From assembly GCF_047948215.1 (NCBI RefSeq), contig NC_134455.1:295901647-295965646 (forward strand): 64,000 nt of DNA, read 5' to 3'. Origin of the DNA: Lycorma delicatula. Lineage: Eukaryota; Arthropoda; Insecta; Hemiptera; Fulgoridae. Under the pieces are notes generated by a model. The model was not told the DNA's origin and searched no databases. It was given only the letters and a program-made list of their open reading frames with translations. Shown here piece by piece: positions 38,601 through 52,600 of this stretch (the stretch's first letter is position 1; each line of letters begins with the position of its first letter). A program made the position numbers and the translations under genes.

Positions 38601-41600
38601 ATTCTCAAAAATGTCTGTTCAATCGTAACATATTAGCATTTAGTAACACTTATTCAAGAACTTTAATTTTATTTTTTCCTCCTTTTTTAATTAAAATTTG
38701 AATGCATTATATACATGAGCTGGAAGTAACACTTAATTAGAAAATAACTTATATTTTATTTAAAATTTCTTTTACTGCAGGCAGTATTTGCAACTGATTG
38801 ATTAAATGTGGCATTAACAGATGCCACATCTGATGATTAATGCTGTACACATCCAAAAACTGCTACAACTGATGACATCACAAAAATGCACAATGCTATA
38901 TTAAATTATCTGATATTATAAATATCTTAATAGACCATGTCCATATTTTACACAATGTGTATGGTATGAATATGCTTTCTGCTTATGGTTACCATTTTTC
39001 TTAACAGTCGACCAAAAAAAAGCATTTGACTAAATATTTCTCAAAGAGTTTTAGACGTACAGTATTTAAATATGAAACCATACTTTCTTTTACCAAACCT
39101 GAAGAAATGGCTCACTGGACAAAGATTTACTTAGATGAAGTCAAAGATGAGACAATTGCTTATTTTGCAGAATTGGATGAATCGCATCATTTTGAAGGTA
39201 TTAAAAATTGAGCAGTCAGTGGTCTAAATGTATTAAATTGCAAGCTGACTACATTAAAAAAATATTTTTAAAATTTCTAAAAAACTTGTTATTCTTTGTC
39301 TGGTGGAGAACTTTCCAATATGATCATACGAGATGCGACAATAAAGTAATGAGATTGATTTTTCTTTGCAAGATGTGGCAACCCTGCAGCTTGTGTAGGC
39401 ACACCATGTTTGACCTTGGTCTATAAGCTACTTCTAGTCCAAGCGGCACATTGATGCAACTGCTCAGTCGTGAGTTGTGCTGTAATAAGTGAACACATGT
39501 CTGTGTCTCTCGTCACAGAAATGAAACCGCAAAATATTGCGCAACCATATGCCATTTCTTTTTGGGTTAAAGTGGGTGAAAACACGACAACAACTTATGG
39601 TAAGCTTCAGAAGGCTTTTGAAGAGGAGGTTATGTCAAGAGCTCAAGTTTGTCGGTAGCATAAAATTTTTAGTGAAGGCAGACCGAATGTTGAAGTTGAA
39701 GACCACAGTGGACGACCATCAACCTCACGGACAGATGTCAACTTGACCAAGGTGCGTGAAATCGTACGATCTGATCGAAGATTATCTGTGAAAATGATTG
39801 CAGAAGATCCCAACATCAATCGAGAAACGGTTCGTCTAATATTAACTGAAGATCTTGGTATGAGAAAGATGTGTGCAAAAATGGTCCCCAAAAATCTCAC
39901 ACAACAGCGAGAAACATGGAAAAATGTGGCAGCCGATCTGTTAGAGCAAACGGAAATCAATCCAGATTTGTTGAGCCGTGTTATCACTGGTGATGAAGGT
40001 TGCTTGGTTTTTTCAATACGATCCAGAGACAAAACGCCAAAGTTCGTAATGGTGCTCAAAGGGATCACCCAAACCATAAAAAGCTCGCATGTCAAAGTCA
40101 AAAGTGAAATGCATGCTTGTGTGCTTCTTCGATTCCAAGGGAATTGTTCATAAAGAGTGGGTGCCTGCTGGACAAATAGTTAACCAATATTTCTACAAAG
40201 AAATTTTAGAAAGACTTCGTAAACAAGTTCTTCGTGTCCGTGCCAACATTGCTGATAATTGGATTCTGCATCACGATAATGCGCCATCCCATACTGCTCT
40301 GTCAGTACAGCAATTTTTAACCTCAAAACAAATTTCAGTACTGCCACAGCTACCTTATTCACTAGATATCGCTCCGTGCGACTTTTTTCTATTTCCAAGA
40401 GTCAAAATGGCGGTCAAGGGACACAATTTCAAACAACACAAGACGTCCAAAAATCTGTGACGAGGGTCTTTGAGGATATTACAGAAGATGGGTTCCAGAA
40501 ATGTTACAATCAATGGCAGAAATGTTGGAATAAGTCTATGCAACCAGAGGGGAACTACTTTGAAGGAGACAACACTAAACATGACTAAAACGGTAAGCAA
40601 CATTTTTTTTCACATCAGTCTCATTATTTTATTGTCGCACCTTGTATGTTTAATATGTAATTTTTTGCCTGAAAAATCTGGATATTAAGATGTATTGAGG
40701 AAACAGATGCTCAAACAAAACTTGTCCATATTTGTTTTTAGCTGCATAATATTGGTGTTACATAATGAGTATTGACTAAAAGAAGGTGCTCTAAAATGGC
40801 TTATCAAATTATGTTTGACAATACATAGCTGAAGATGTGCCAAACCTACAACTATTCTGCCGAAAAAAGGTAGGACTGTTGCTTGGGAGTGTTTATTACT
40901 GGACTAATTGAAAGGTACTATTCAGGCTAAACATCCACTTTCTGGCTAAAAAGAAAGTACTCTTCATCACAATGGTGCACCTTCCTGCTAGATATTTCAA
41001 AAAATAATATTATATTTTGAGTTGCCCAAATGAAAATATGTTTCATGATCTGGGGTTTTGAGTAGTTATGGATTGAGCAGGATAGCAGACACATGAGATA
41101 ATTTATAAATCAACTGTTATTTGATTTATAAAAAAATTCTTTAATGAAAATTTAAATAGAAATTAGTAAGTCTACTTTTAATATTTTGTATAAAGATATT
41201 GTTGAAGTTGATTATTTTCATTGTTATGTTTTATATAAAAGTCTTTCAAATTTAGCAAATTGTTGTGCCCAATGTGGTTTCACTTCAATCATTGTTTACT
41301 TGATTTAAAATTTATTGGAAATAGTCTTGAATGTAGTTTTATTTTTATTTAGACTGAAGAAAAAATATATTAAAGATAGAATTGCTATAAAAGGGGTGGT
41401 GCCGCATATCTTAAATAATAAATGACTTAATATTTTCACATCAGTCTAGTTTAGCAATTTAGTTTTCTCAACCACATTTTAAGTATTTGTGCAAGATTTT
41501 CTTAAGTTTTAATGACATTTAGTTGATACAAATTCCCTTTCATGTTAGTGGTTATATATTTTTATTTCTTTTCTACACATTCATTTTTTAACATTTTTAA

Positions 41601-44600
41601 ATTATTTGATAATCTGCTTATGTACGATTCATTGTGACAGGATTGTTGTCATGACTATAATTGATGATTCATGCTTTTATGTAAATACTAGTTATAGTGT
41701 CTGATAAATCAAGTTTACTTTGAATGTTTACTACTGTGGACTTGTGTTACCCTTGCTCTATCTTATTCTCCTATGCTTACTTATTTTACTTACTTTATCA
41801 GAATGACATTAATTTATGGATTTTGTGTTACATGGTCTAGGAAAATGATCAGTTCTGGCTCTAATTTAGCCGTTTATTTTCGTCATTATTTGTTTATATT
41901 TTATTTTATACTATCACAAACATGGCAACACTCAGTTATAGTTGTCACCCTACAATGATGATGAGAAATATGTTTATTACATTAAAAAAATTTACGTGAT
42001 TGGTCTAATTGGTTTGATATTTGAATCCTCAACACATAAATGGGAGATAGAGATTCCAACATTCACTACATCAGTAACTGCTTGATTTACAATGTATTTA
42101 CTGCTTGATATATATAATGTATTAAAATATACACCAAAAATGATTTTTTACAGGTCGAAGAAGAAATAGCAACTTTGAGACACGTACTCGCAGCTAAAGT
42201 GAAGATATCTCAAGAACTTAAACGGAAACTTGGATTTAGTGTCTGGAAAGAATTTCAAGATGACATGTCTCAGGGTATTAAAAATGTCAAGGAGTCTAAT
42301 GTGTATGTAATTTTTGCTTTTATTAATTATTTCTGTGTAATTTTTATAGAAGTTTTTAATAAGAGTAGACAAACTTTGTAAAAATTGTATTATGTTGATT
42401 AGTACATTCCTTGTACAGTAAATTTGCTGCTCTCTGATGCTTTTATTTCCTGATTATGTGCATGTATATAGTTTTTAAGTTATTTGGTTAATATTTCATG
42501 ATTAATCCTTTAGAAATATTTATATGATCTTCATTAAAAATAAAATTATTAGCAAATCCTTTGAATCAGTAGAATTTGTTTTGAACCATCTAAATATTTA
42601 ATAAATATAATGAATCTGAATAGAACCAAACAAAATAAAAATTTGGTTTTGGCTTTTCTTATTTAAAATTAAATAGTAAGTTGAAATAAGTACAGTTAAA
42701 AATAAGGATTCATTCATATTCAATTGAAGATAATTCACTCCAAACTTGAATATAATTAACTTTTTGTGAGATTTACACAAAAGATGAATAATTTTTTTTG
42801 TGCAACTTAAATATTTACAAGATCCTAGTGGTTCATGAATAAGTTAGTAACTTGTTTAACTTTAAAATATTTATTTTTATAAAAGAAATAGACAAGAGAA
42901 ACACATAAAAAGTATTAACTATTTTTTACATTTTGTAAATTATTAATCTGTGATAAAATTAATATGTAAGAAAAACTGTAAAAAAATTGCTGTTATTGTA
43001 CCTTTAATTTTTTTCCCAACTATAGAAATATTAGGGATTTACCTGCGTGTATTTTTGTGGATGTTTGTGAATTTCTATACTGATTGTAGAAGACCACACC
43101 TTTTGCATGCCTTGCCAAATCTGTTTTCATTTAGTTAGCAAATTAATTATTTTGAACCTACATGTTTTTAGTTAACGTTTGCTGCCATAAAGTGCACCAG
43201 TGTTCCTGAGGTCAGAATTATGATCAGTTCATGTATTCACATTGTTACCTTACTCACATCTAAACATTATTTACTGTACTTTTTTATGTTATGGCAGTTA
43301 AATTTCAATTTTTACTGGAAAAATACAGAAGCAACTGTACTCTGGTTCGTTTCTTTACAATTATTTTAAGTTACTAATACCCACCAATGGTGGTTTTCCC
43401 TTATGGCTTCTGTAGAACATTTTTTTTTATATTTCTGGCAACCAGCTTATTAATTATCATTGCATATGAGATTATGGTAAAATCTCTCCCTATTTATATA
43501 AATACCATAAAATATCTCCAAGTTTGTAACAAAATTGTATAATTCCAGTTTATTTTATTATGTATAAAATGTGTATAACACATTAAATAAAATAATCATA
43601 TCATGTACTGTTTTTGTATTACATGTGTTGTTCAAATGTTTCTCATTGTCAGATTTTAATTTTCATTTGAAACTTAGTTTTAATTATCAGTAAATTTTAC
43701 TTATGACTTTGGAAAATATGCACTTAAGTTTGATTAATGTATTTCATTGTGTTTCATAATCTTCTATTGTAATAAATAATTATCCATATTAAAGAACTTT
43801 CTTATTACATTTTGCTCTCCCAGGTCCCTAATATATTTTAAATTACATTGTTAATTTACCTCTTATCTAGCTAAAAATTATGTAATTCATTTTTAATGTA
43901 TTTGCATATTTTCATTCAACAGATTTAAATAAAAATTTGTTTATTTGAATTTAATGTGATCAGAACTTATTTTGCTAAATGAAAATTCAGATGATCTGGA
44001 AATTTATAAAAATTTGATATAAAATACATCGATTTTAATTAATAAAAAATTATAAACAATACTTTTATATCATTTTCTCACATTTTTTTTTTTTTTTAAG
44101 TTCAGAAAAAAATTAATGTAAACATGTATATTTTTTAAGACTTTCAAAGTATTACTTTGTTTGAGGCATAAAGAGCATTTCCATGATAAATGATCTCAAA
44201 GCTATACAATAATCAGAAGGTTGAACACTGATGTAGCATCTTGTTGCTCTAAACATGTGAGTATTCAAGCTTACTTTGGTATGAGGTTTTTACTGTACAA
44301 ATTTTCCCTATCATGAAAATATAGTATAATTCCTCATAGCACAAATTTTCAGTTTTAATAGTTGTAGCTTCCCCATAAAGTTTTAATCCCTGTAGTAATT
44401 CTTTTTCAATGAATTTGTGCTCTTTCTTAATTATACACTCCATTTCCATTGAGTATAGTAATCCATTTACAGTCATCAGTGAATCCTAATAACCATTGTA
44501 TGCAGGTGACAAAGGTACATTATTGTACTGCTTACTTCATATAACACGTTTTATTTCTTGTGACATTGCAATAATTAGCATAATTTAACCTTAGTAATGG

Positions 44601-47600
44601 TAATATATTACCTGATAAATTTTATAGAAACTCATTACAGTATAAATCATTAGGGATTAATTATCTGCTTCAGTAGATTAAAAAGAGACATCTATTTTTT
44701 CTATCAGTTAATTACCAGTAAATGAATAATTTCAAAGATTAAACTTTTGAATATAAGTAAAGCTTTAGACTGAATGAAATAGGATCATTACATTAGTGAT
44801 AGATAGATACTTTTATAGATATCCATGCAACAATTCAACTTCTCATTCAGTGTAATTTAGCTAAAATGGAAATAAAAACACATTTTTTTAAGATTTAAAA
44901 GTAAATGCCATGATAAGTAGTAATATCACAGAACAGTCATCAACAGTAAAGTTGTATTGAGTGTGGAAATATTTTCTGTTCTACTGAACAAGATTTTTAT
45001 ATTAGGTGTGCAGAAGAAATTAAGGAGCAGATACCTATTGAGTATGTTTTAAAATCCTGCAGTTAAAAACTAATTTTCATTAATTATTAATAAATTTGAA
45101 ATGGACAGATTACAAAAGAATTTTAGGTATTCATAATGTAATATGAATGAAATAAGTCTGTTTGTGGAAGGCCATTGAATTACATTATTTGAATGCATAC
45201 TGTTTTATGTTGGGTCAAAGTTCATGGAGAAGTTATTATTACTACTATAATGTCCAGGAGAATTTTTTTACTCCATAGACATTCTTTCCCTCACTGATAA
45301 TAAATAGGTAATTTATGGGGTTAAGGATTCGATTTTATTATTTCTGACTCGTCTATTTTCCAGAATTTTTTATGACTTTTCAGAAATGTCCTAGACTTAT
45401 ACTTGATTTATACAGGCAGGTTGATTCAGGAGAAAAGGTAAATAATTCTAGATCTTCAAATAAGGAAAAAGGTTTTTACAAGCATATGTCTGCAAATGCT
45501 GTTATCAAGTTACAGTTTGCAAAAAATTTCACCCAGATTTCAGTAACCTTGGTGAAATGAGGTCATATTGAAATTTTTAAAGCTTTATGTAAGGAGTAAA
45601 CTTAATGTAAGTTAACCTGAAAAATCAAATAAAATAGGTCCCAGACTGTTTTTTCTATAGTTTTCATGATATCCAAGTAAAATAGAAAAATTCAGTGGCA
45701 AAGAACAAGTTTTGTTTGGTTTGAAATACAATAACTGTATAAAATGACTAATAAATGCTTAAATTTAATTATTGAAACTAGTAGAGAATTTTATTTTGAT
45801 AAAATTGGTCTGAAAACAAGAAAAAAATTTATTTATTTTTTATTAAAAACAAAACTTAACAGAAAAATTTGTAAAAATTAAAAACAGCCAACCGAAGTAT
45901 CCCAGATGTTTGTTCCTAACCGTAAAGTATTTTATAGCATTTTCAGTAATCTTTGTGAGAATGTTACACTTCCCAGCGCTCACGTTTCATCTGAATGTTA
46001 ACCGGTGGTGATGAAAGGGAAAACATTTTTCAAATGGATTATCGTGTTCAGAAAGTTCAACACCTCCAGCTTGGTAACCATACCAGAACAACTGCAGTTT
46101 TGTCAATGGATTAACAATAATTACCATGTAATTTCATTCATTGACTTTTCAGACCGAGTTAATTTTACCTTTTTTGCAATTGTACCAGGTGGAGACCGGA
46201 CCCGCTTTTAAAGTTTAACTCAGTCCCCATATACTACACAAAGTTCACATCCCAACCCCATAGGGGAAGACACCCACCTTATGATGCTTCCGGTCGCCAC
46301 CCCCCTGTTCCTAGCCCTGGTGGGTTTTAACAGGAGTCATCTTTCACCCTCTAACGTTTTACATCTCATAGTAGTAAGCCAGGCCTCGTTGGGATCCCAC
46401 CCAACTAACTTAGTTCACGGAAGCACATATCCCTTGCGTAGTTCTATAATTTGTGTAAATGTCTGATAATATTTGAAGAATTTGAATAAATAACATACCA
46501 CAAAAAATGTTGAATTTATTCCTAGTCCCTTTAGTGAACTCAACTTTCAGTTCATACCCCTGACTTGGTTTCATTTATGGACTCTGGTCTAGTCTACCAA
46601 GGAGAGGCGGACAGACCTCCTATTCCCACTCAGCTCAATTGTAGAGTCCCATGTGACATTTACTTTCACTAACTACCATTTTCGAGATGGTGTTACACCT
46701 CACGGCTGAATGGGAATCCATGCCCTCGGCAGTGCAGTTACCATCCCACTGACAGTGATGCTTGTGCATTCAAAATTGCCCTCGTCAAAACGATGCTACA
46801 TCTCACGGCTACATGGTTACCCAGACCCTCGGCAATGCATTCATCAACAACTAAAGGCATAAAGTTTTGTGCCTTTTGCTGATAATTTTTTGTGTGAAGG
46901 AAACTAATGATAACGTGCACTTCAGTCAGCAGGATTTTCTATTACAACAGCCATTTAAATGAGATTTGTACATGAACAAGCAAGCAAACGAAATTTCCAG
47001 TAGTGCTACTAGAACTGTACTGAAACAGGCTATCCAACAGGGCAAAGATAGAATCACTTATAACACCTTATAATTTCTTCAAAATATTGTATATACTTCA
47101 AAACTAGAAAAATTGTTTTTCATCATTGAAGTTTTCTATTTTATGTGGGATATCATTGGAGATACAGTTCTGGAAACTGATTTATTTGATTTTATAGATT
47201 TACATACATAAGAAACCATCAAGTTTACCCCCATTACTTACCGCCTTAAAAATTTCAGTATGACCTCATTCACCAGGGACTGAAATCCAGGTAAAATATT
47301 TCACTAGTTGTAACTCAGTAACAAAGCATTTTCAGACATATGTTTGTATAAACCTTTTCCTTACTTCAAGCTCTAGAATCGGTTCCCAAATTATTTCCCT
47401 TTCCCCCTGAGTCACCTATACATATTTTATTTTTAGTAACTCATTAATAATAGGTTATCTGTTGACTGGTTTTGAAAAACGTTTTAGTTAATGGAAGTTA
47501 AGATTTAATTTTTTTTACATCTGGATCTTTTGATGCCACTAAGGAAACAAATGCAGTAATTTTTTTCTGTATAAAACAAAAATTCCATTCTAATAATTAT

Positions 47601-49577
47601 AACTTTTTACACAAAGATATTTTAATAAACAGTTTTTTACTTAATCAATTAGGATCCCAAAATTTCAATGTGAAGCTGCAATAGAAATATAGATGTATAG
47701 AATGCTGTTTTTTCTTAGTCTACATGAATCGATCATGTAATTAATAGTACAGTAATCCCTTGCTATTGACGGTTTTACTTATTCACAGTTGCCTCACCCA
47801 ATTTTTTAAAGAGTGAATTTTGCTAATGTAGCTACAAACAAATTGATAAATTTAAAAATTATAAAATAATTTACCAGTTTTATGGAAATCAAAACGAAAA
47901 GGTTTGGGTAACAGCATCCCTTTTTATTCAGTGGTTTCATTTTTTTGCGAAACTTTGTGAACTTTATCTGAAAACAAAGTCTTTGCCATTTAAAGTTTTT
48001 CTTTTAATTGATAATGCTCCAGGACATCCAGGAGAAGTAAGATTTTTTCCTAATGTAGAAGTGTTATTTCTACCACCAAATACATCATCTCTAATTCAAC
48101 CTTTGCATCAAGGGATCATCGCTGCTTTCAAAGCTTATTATCTGCAGCGGACTTTAGTGGATAAGTGATAAGTGAATCAGAGGTGTATACAATGATTATG
48201 AGTAAGTGGTGGAAAAATTACACCATTGCAGATTGCATTGAAAACATTAAAGAGTCAGTTGATGAAATTAAACCATCAGCTGATCGCTGATCGTATTGAT
48301 CATACATGGTGGCAGAATTTATGGCCTGACATTGTTAAGAGAAAATGAAAACTGAAAAAACAAAGAAAACAAAAGTGGTGATAAAATTGTAAACAATATT
48401 GTGCAAATAGCACATAAAATTAAAGGTGAAGATTTCAATGAAATTGACACGTCAGATGTTCAGGAGCTGATGCACTGTGACAAGGAAAACTCACAGAAGA
48501 AGAACTTGAAGAGCTGATAACACACACAGCCTTTTTACCTATTCCGGAAGACAAAAGGAAGACTAAGTTACAAGTGAATTAACTAAACTTAAAATACTTT
48601 AATTTAGTACATAAATAAACATAAAATACACAGTTAATGCTGTTTCTGTGATAGTACAATTTCAACATTGCATTACTTTATTAAAGCAAGTGAATTTACA
48701 TATATTTAATGGTGTTGTTGTATGCCCTTTCAAATGTTTAAAAATAATTACTAATGATCAGTTTTAATATGACAGCCATATTAAAAAATTCCTATTTTAC
48801 CTCTTAATAGGAAAATTTTTTGTTGTGAAATCATTATTTGTTTTAATAAAACTATGTACTTTATACTTATTTCTTTGTCTTATGTCTTTGTCTTATTTTA
48901 AATTAACTACATGGAAATGGAGTTTTAGAAAAAAAGAATAATTTTCAGTAAAACGGCTGACTAAATTGTCAGGTAAAGTTATAAAAATATATATATATTA
49001 TTATTTAGATAGTCAGAAAAATGAAAATTTCCTACAATTGTATAGAACAGAAATAGGTTCTTTTTTTATTAACTGCCATATTGAAAACAGACAATCATAA
49101 GTTTTTATAAAAAATACTTAAACATGGAGAACTGTTAAATACCTATAAGCATTAAGTGTTTATGCCATCTCTTAATAAAATTATGGAACATGAAATTACT
49201 CTACTGGGGAATCTAACTATATCTTTATTTATATCCATTATTTACCATAATTCCTACAGGTCCCTTCAAATAAACAGCAGCTTACAACAATAATGGAGCA
49301 AATAAGAAATAATACAGTATAGAATTCAACTTTTTCCATCAAATGCTTTGTAAAATACAACTAATACAATACTTTAAAATACAACAGAGGCCTTTTCTTT
49401 CATGAGTAATGCTGTAGCTAAATTATGTACATATCTATGCTGCTAAATCTTTTATAAATGGTGCTTAGTTTGAGATTTAGTGAAAATATGAGGTCTGTTC
49501 AAAAAAGTATTCGACCTTATAATACTTATTGTTTATTGTTCACTAGTTGAAAACAGATTCCAATGTACACATTAGTA

Positions 49578-49613
<36 letters not shown>

Positions 49614-52600
49614 ATGTATATATATATATATATTTATAATGCGTGCGGCAAAACTTGGTCGAGTGTAGCACTTATACTTATTGCCTATGCATGTTTTATA
49701 GTTCTCAACAGTCAACAGCCATTGTGTTTGCTAGAATAACCGGTTCTTGTCACATTTTTATTTGCGTAATGACGGAATACATTGAACTATGTTACTCCAT
49801 CAGGTTCTGTTAAAAGATTGCTGATATCTGGTGTAAGAGTAAGCAGGCTTTCAGGAATGAAGCATTGGCGGTTACATAAACTAAAGAGTGTATTACAGTT
49901 TTCAGAATGATCAAACTTCAGTTTAGAGTAACCAATGTACCAGTAGCCCACTAATAAGCCGAAATCCAAATGACATTTACAGCACATGTAGTTTGATAAT
50001 GAAATATTGTCAGCTGCCCATCTGAGAAATTAAAAGTGATATTTGGGATCAGTGATTGAACCATGACTTTCTAGTGTATTTATGTATATGTACTAAGAGG
50101 CTGTGAGATTTATACCAAAGCTGCTTTTTCTTGGAAGAAAAAGATTGATTTTGATGTTGCACAGAACATGCTAGAGTGCACCAATGATGATTCCAACTTT
50201 ATTAAACCCATGGCAGAAGAAACCAAAACAAATGAGGAGCAAGGTGAAAGTAATGCTGACTGATTTTTTCAGCTACCTTTAAGTTGTATATCATAAATAC
50301 AGAAGGCCAAACTCAACAGTGAGATTCTAAAGATCCAAAAATTCTGCATTGTCTTCATGATGTAATTCGACACAAGAAATCAGACCTATGGATTCGCACA
50401 ATTGACAGTTGCATCACAATAACACATCTGCCCATTTGTCACATATAATCCAGAGATTTCTTGGGCAAGAAAGGAATGCCATGCTCCTTATTCACCAAAT
50501 ATAGCTCGACATGTTTTTTTCTTCTCTAAGCCGGAAGTGCCAATGAAAGGACATAATAACAAATAGGATAGCACATCCAGTAGCCTTTGCAAAAGAAAAC
50601 TACAAAAATATTTCCAGTAATAGAAGAAATAGCAAGTTAAGCATATGCACTCCAAAGGAAACTTATTATTTCGAAGGCAACTAGGATTCGAAGCCATTAG
50701 CTGTGCTAGTAGCTGTTGCTTATTTGTTTACAGATACTTTTTAAACAGACCTCATACTCTAATGTAGAAAAAATTCATAGTTTTTTTAAGAAGTATATGG
50801 TTCTTTTAATATATGTAAGAACTTTTGATATATTTTCAAAAAGAGGATTTTCTTCGCAGATTTAAAGTTACTAAAGGCGTGGTTTTTTTAATGTAGTATG
50901 TGTTTTGAAAGGTTTGATTGCAAACAGTAAAGGGTTTTGTGTTGCATCTCACCTATGACTATGAAATTTTTATCCAATTTTATTAGAAAAATTATTTTGT
51001 ATTATATGCAAGGATGTATATAGATTTAGTTTTATTGTCTTTAATGGATGAAGTCTCATCATCGGCATCTTCCTAAAAAAAATTTTACTTTCTATTTTAT
51101 TGCTTGTGATTTCATTTTATTATTTTCTTTTACAAGTAGTTTTTTTTTTTTTTAAGTTGCTCAGATATCATTTTCTGTTTAGTTACCAGAATGTAGAAGA
51201 GAAATTTGGTCAGTTTGGAAGGGCGGTTACAGAAGCCCCCATGTAAGTCATTTGTTTTTAGATATTTATGCATGTTAACACATCTCTTATGAAATACATT
51301 TGTATGTATAAGTTGAATATGTGTGTGCATATATTTACACATTTATTTTTATTAATATCATGGTAATTACAGTGATCCCTCATTTAATGATGGTTTCACA
51401 ATAAACTTAATCTGTCTTATGATTAACAATGTGCGTGAACAAGAAAAATGGTAAAATGTTTTGGCAATCTGTATTATAAGAATATACCATAGATTAAAGA
51501 CAAAATTTCTTTGTTCTATTAAAGGGGTTATTTCACTGCTGCTAAAAAAAAAACAAGAGGTCATGTTCTTACCTCTTTGAAGTTAACCCTGAAAGTGGCA
51601 GTATTATATAAGTAAACTTATAGTGCTTATTAAATTTTATCTACATTTTTTAACTTTCTAATTTAATTTGGGTGTAAGGATAAGTTAGTAACATTACGTA
51701 TTATTCTGAATATAATTTCTTGAATTGTCCATTTAATAATAATTATTTAAATTCACTATCAAACATAGAATTGAAAAAGTTAAAATAAAGGAAATGTTAA
51801 TATGGGAAAACAGAAATTTATCTTTGGAATTAAAAAGAAAGCTAGAACGAAGAAGCTTATTCCCCTGCTGCTTAAGCTGTGTAATACAATGTTTTACAGC
51901 AGAAAAAGTGCATTAAGTTGCTGCTTTATCCTATCTGGCCAATTTTTTCTGGTAGCCGCAATACACATAAACTGTCACCTTCAAAAAGACATCCTGCTGT
52001 ACAAAATGTATATTGATAGCAGAGTGTTCCATTAAAATTAAATTAGTGAAAAACATACTTTGAAATCTAATGATATTCTTTAGAACTTCTAATATTTTAA
52101 GTATTATAAATTATTCAAATTTTATTTCTCCAACAGTTTTATTTAGGATCATATCAAATTCGTTGGTAAAACAACAGTTATTGCCTCCATCATCTAACAC
52201 TGAGTTAAATATGGTTCATCTCAAGATCATATTTTGAGAGATTACTATTTGTAATTTTGAAAACTAAACTTTTTCCTCTAAAATCATACCCAATATCTAA
52301 AAATCTGTTGTAAATTAACAAAGGCATTACATTTTATGTATTTTTTACTATGTACGGATACAGTTTCTTTTCATTATTCATAGTCTCTACCTGGTAATGC
52401 ATAAGTTTTTTTGTGAATTTCCTAGTTTGAGTATTTGGATAGTTTCTTAACTAAATTTAAATATAATCTAGAGTAAACTGTAACTATTCAGATTTACCCT
52501 CACAAGAAGTTTTTTTGTTCATATTGACAATCATGTGTTTATTTTGAATTATACTGCATGTTAATATTTCAGTTTTAGATTGTTAGTGATATTTATTTAT

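Noticed and set aside
40860..41010. Possible additional transposase relic
   Set aside because: Only a few phrases (HHNGAP-like) match; too little for a family call.
42175..42381. 68-codon frame starting inside exon 4 and running into the intron
   Set aside because: It is exon 4 in the correct frame read through the donor GTATGT; the continuation is intronic.
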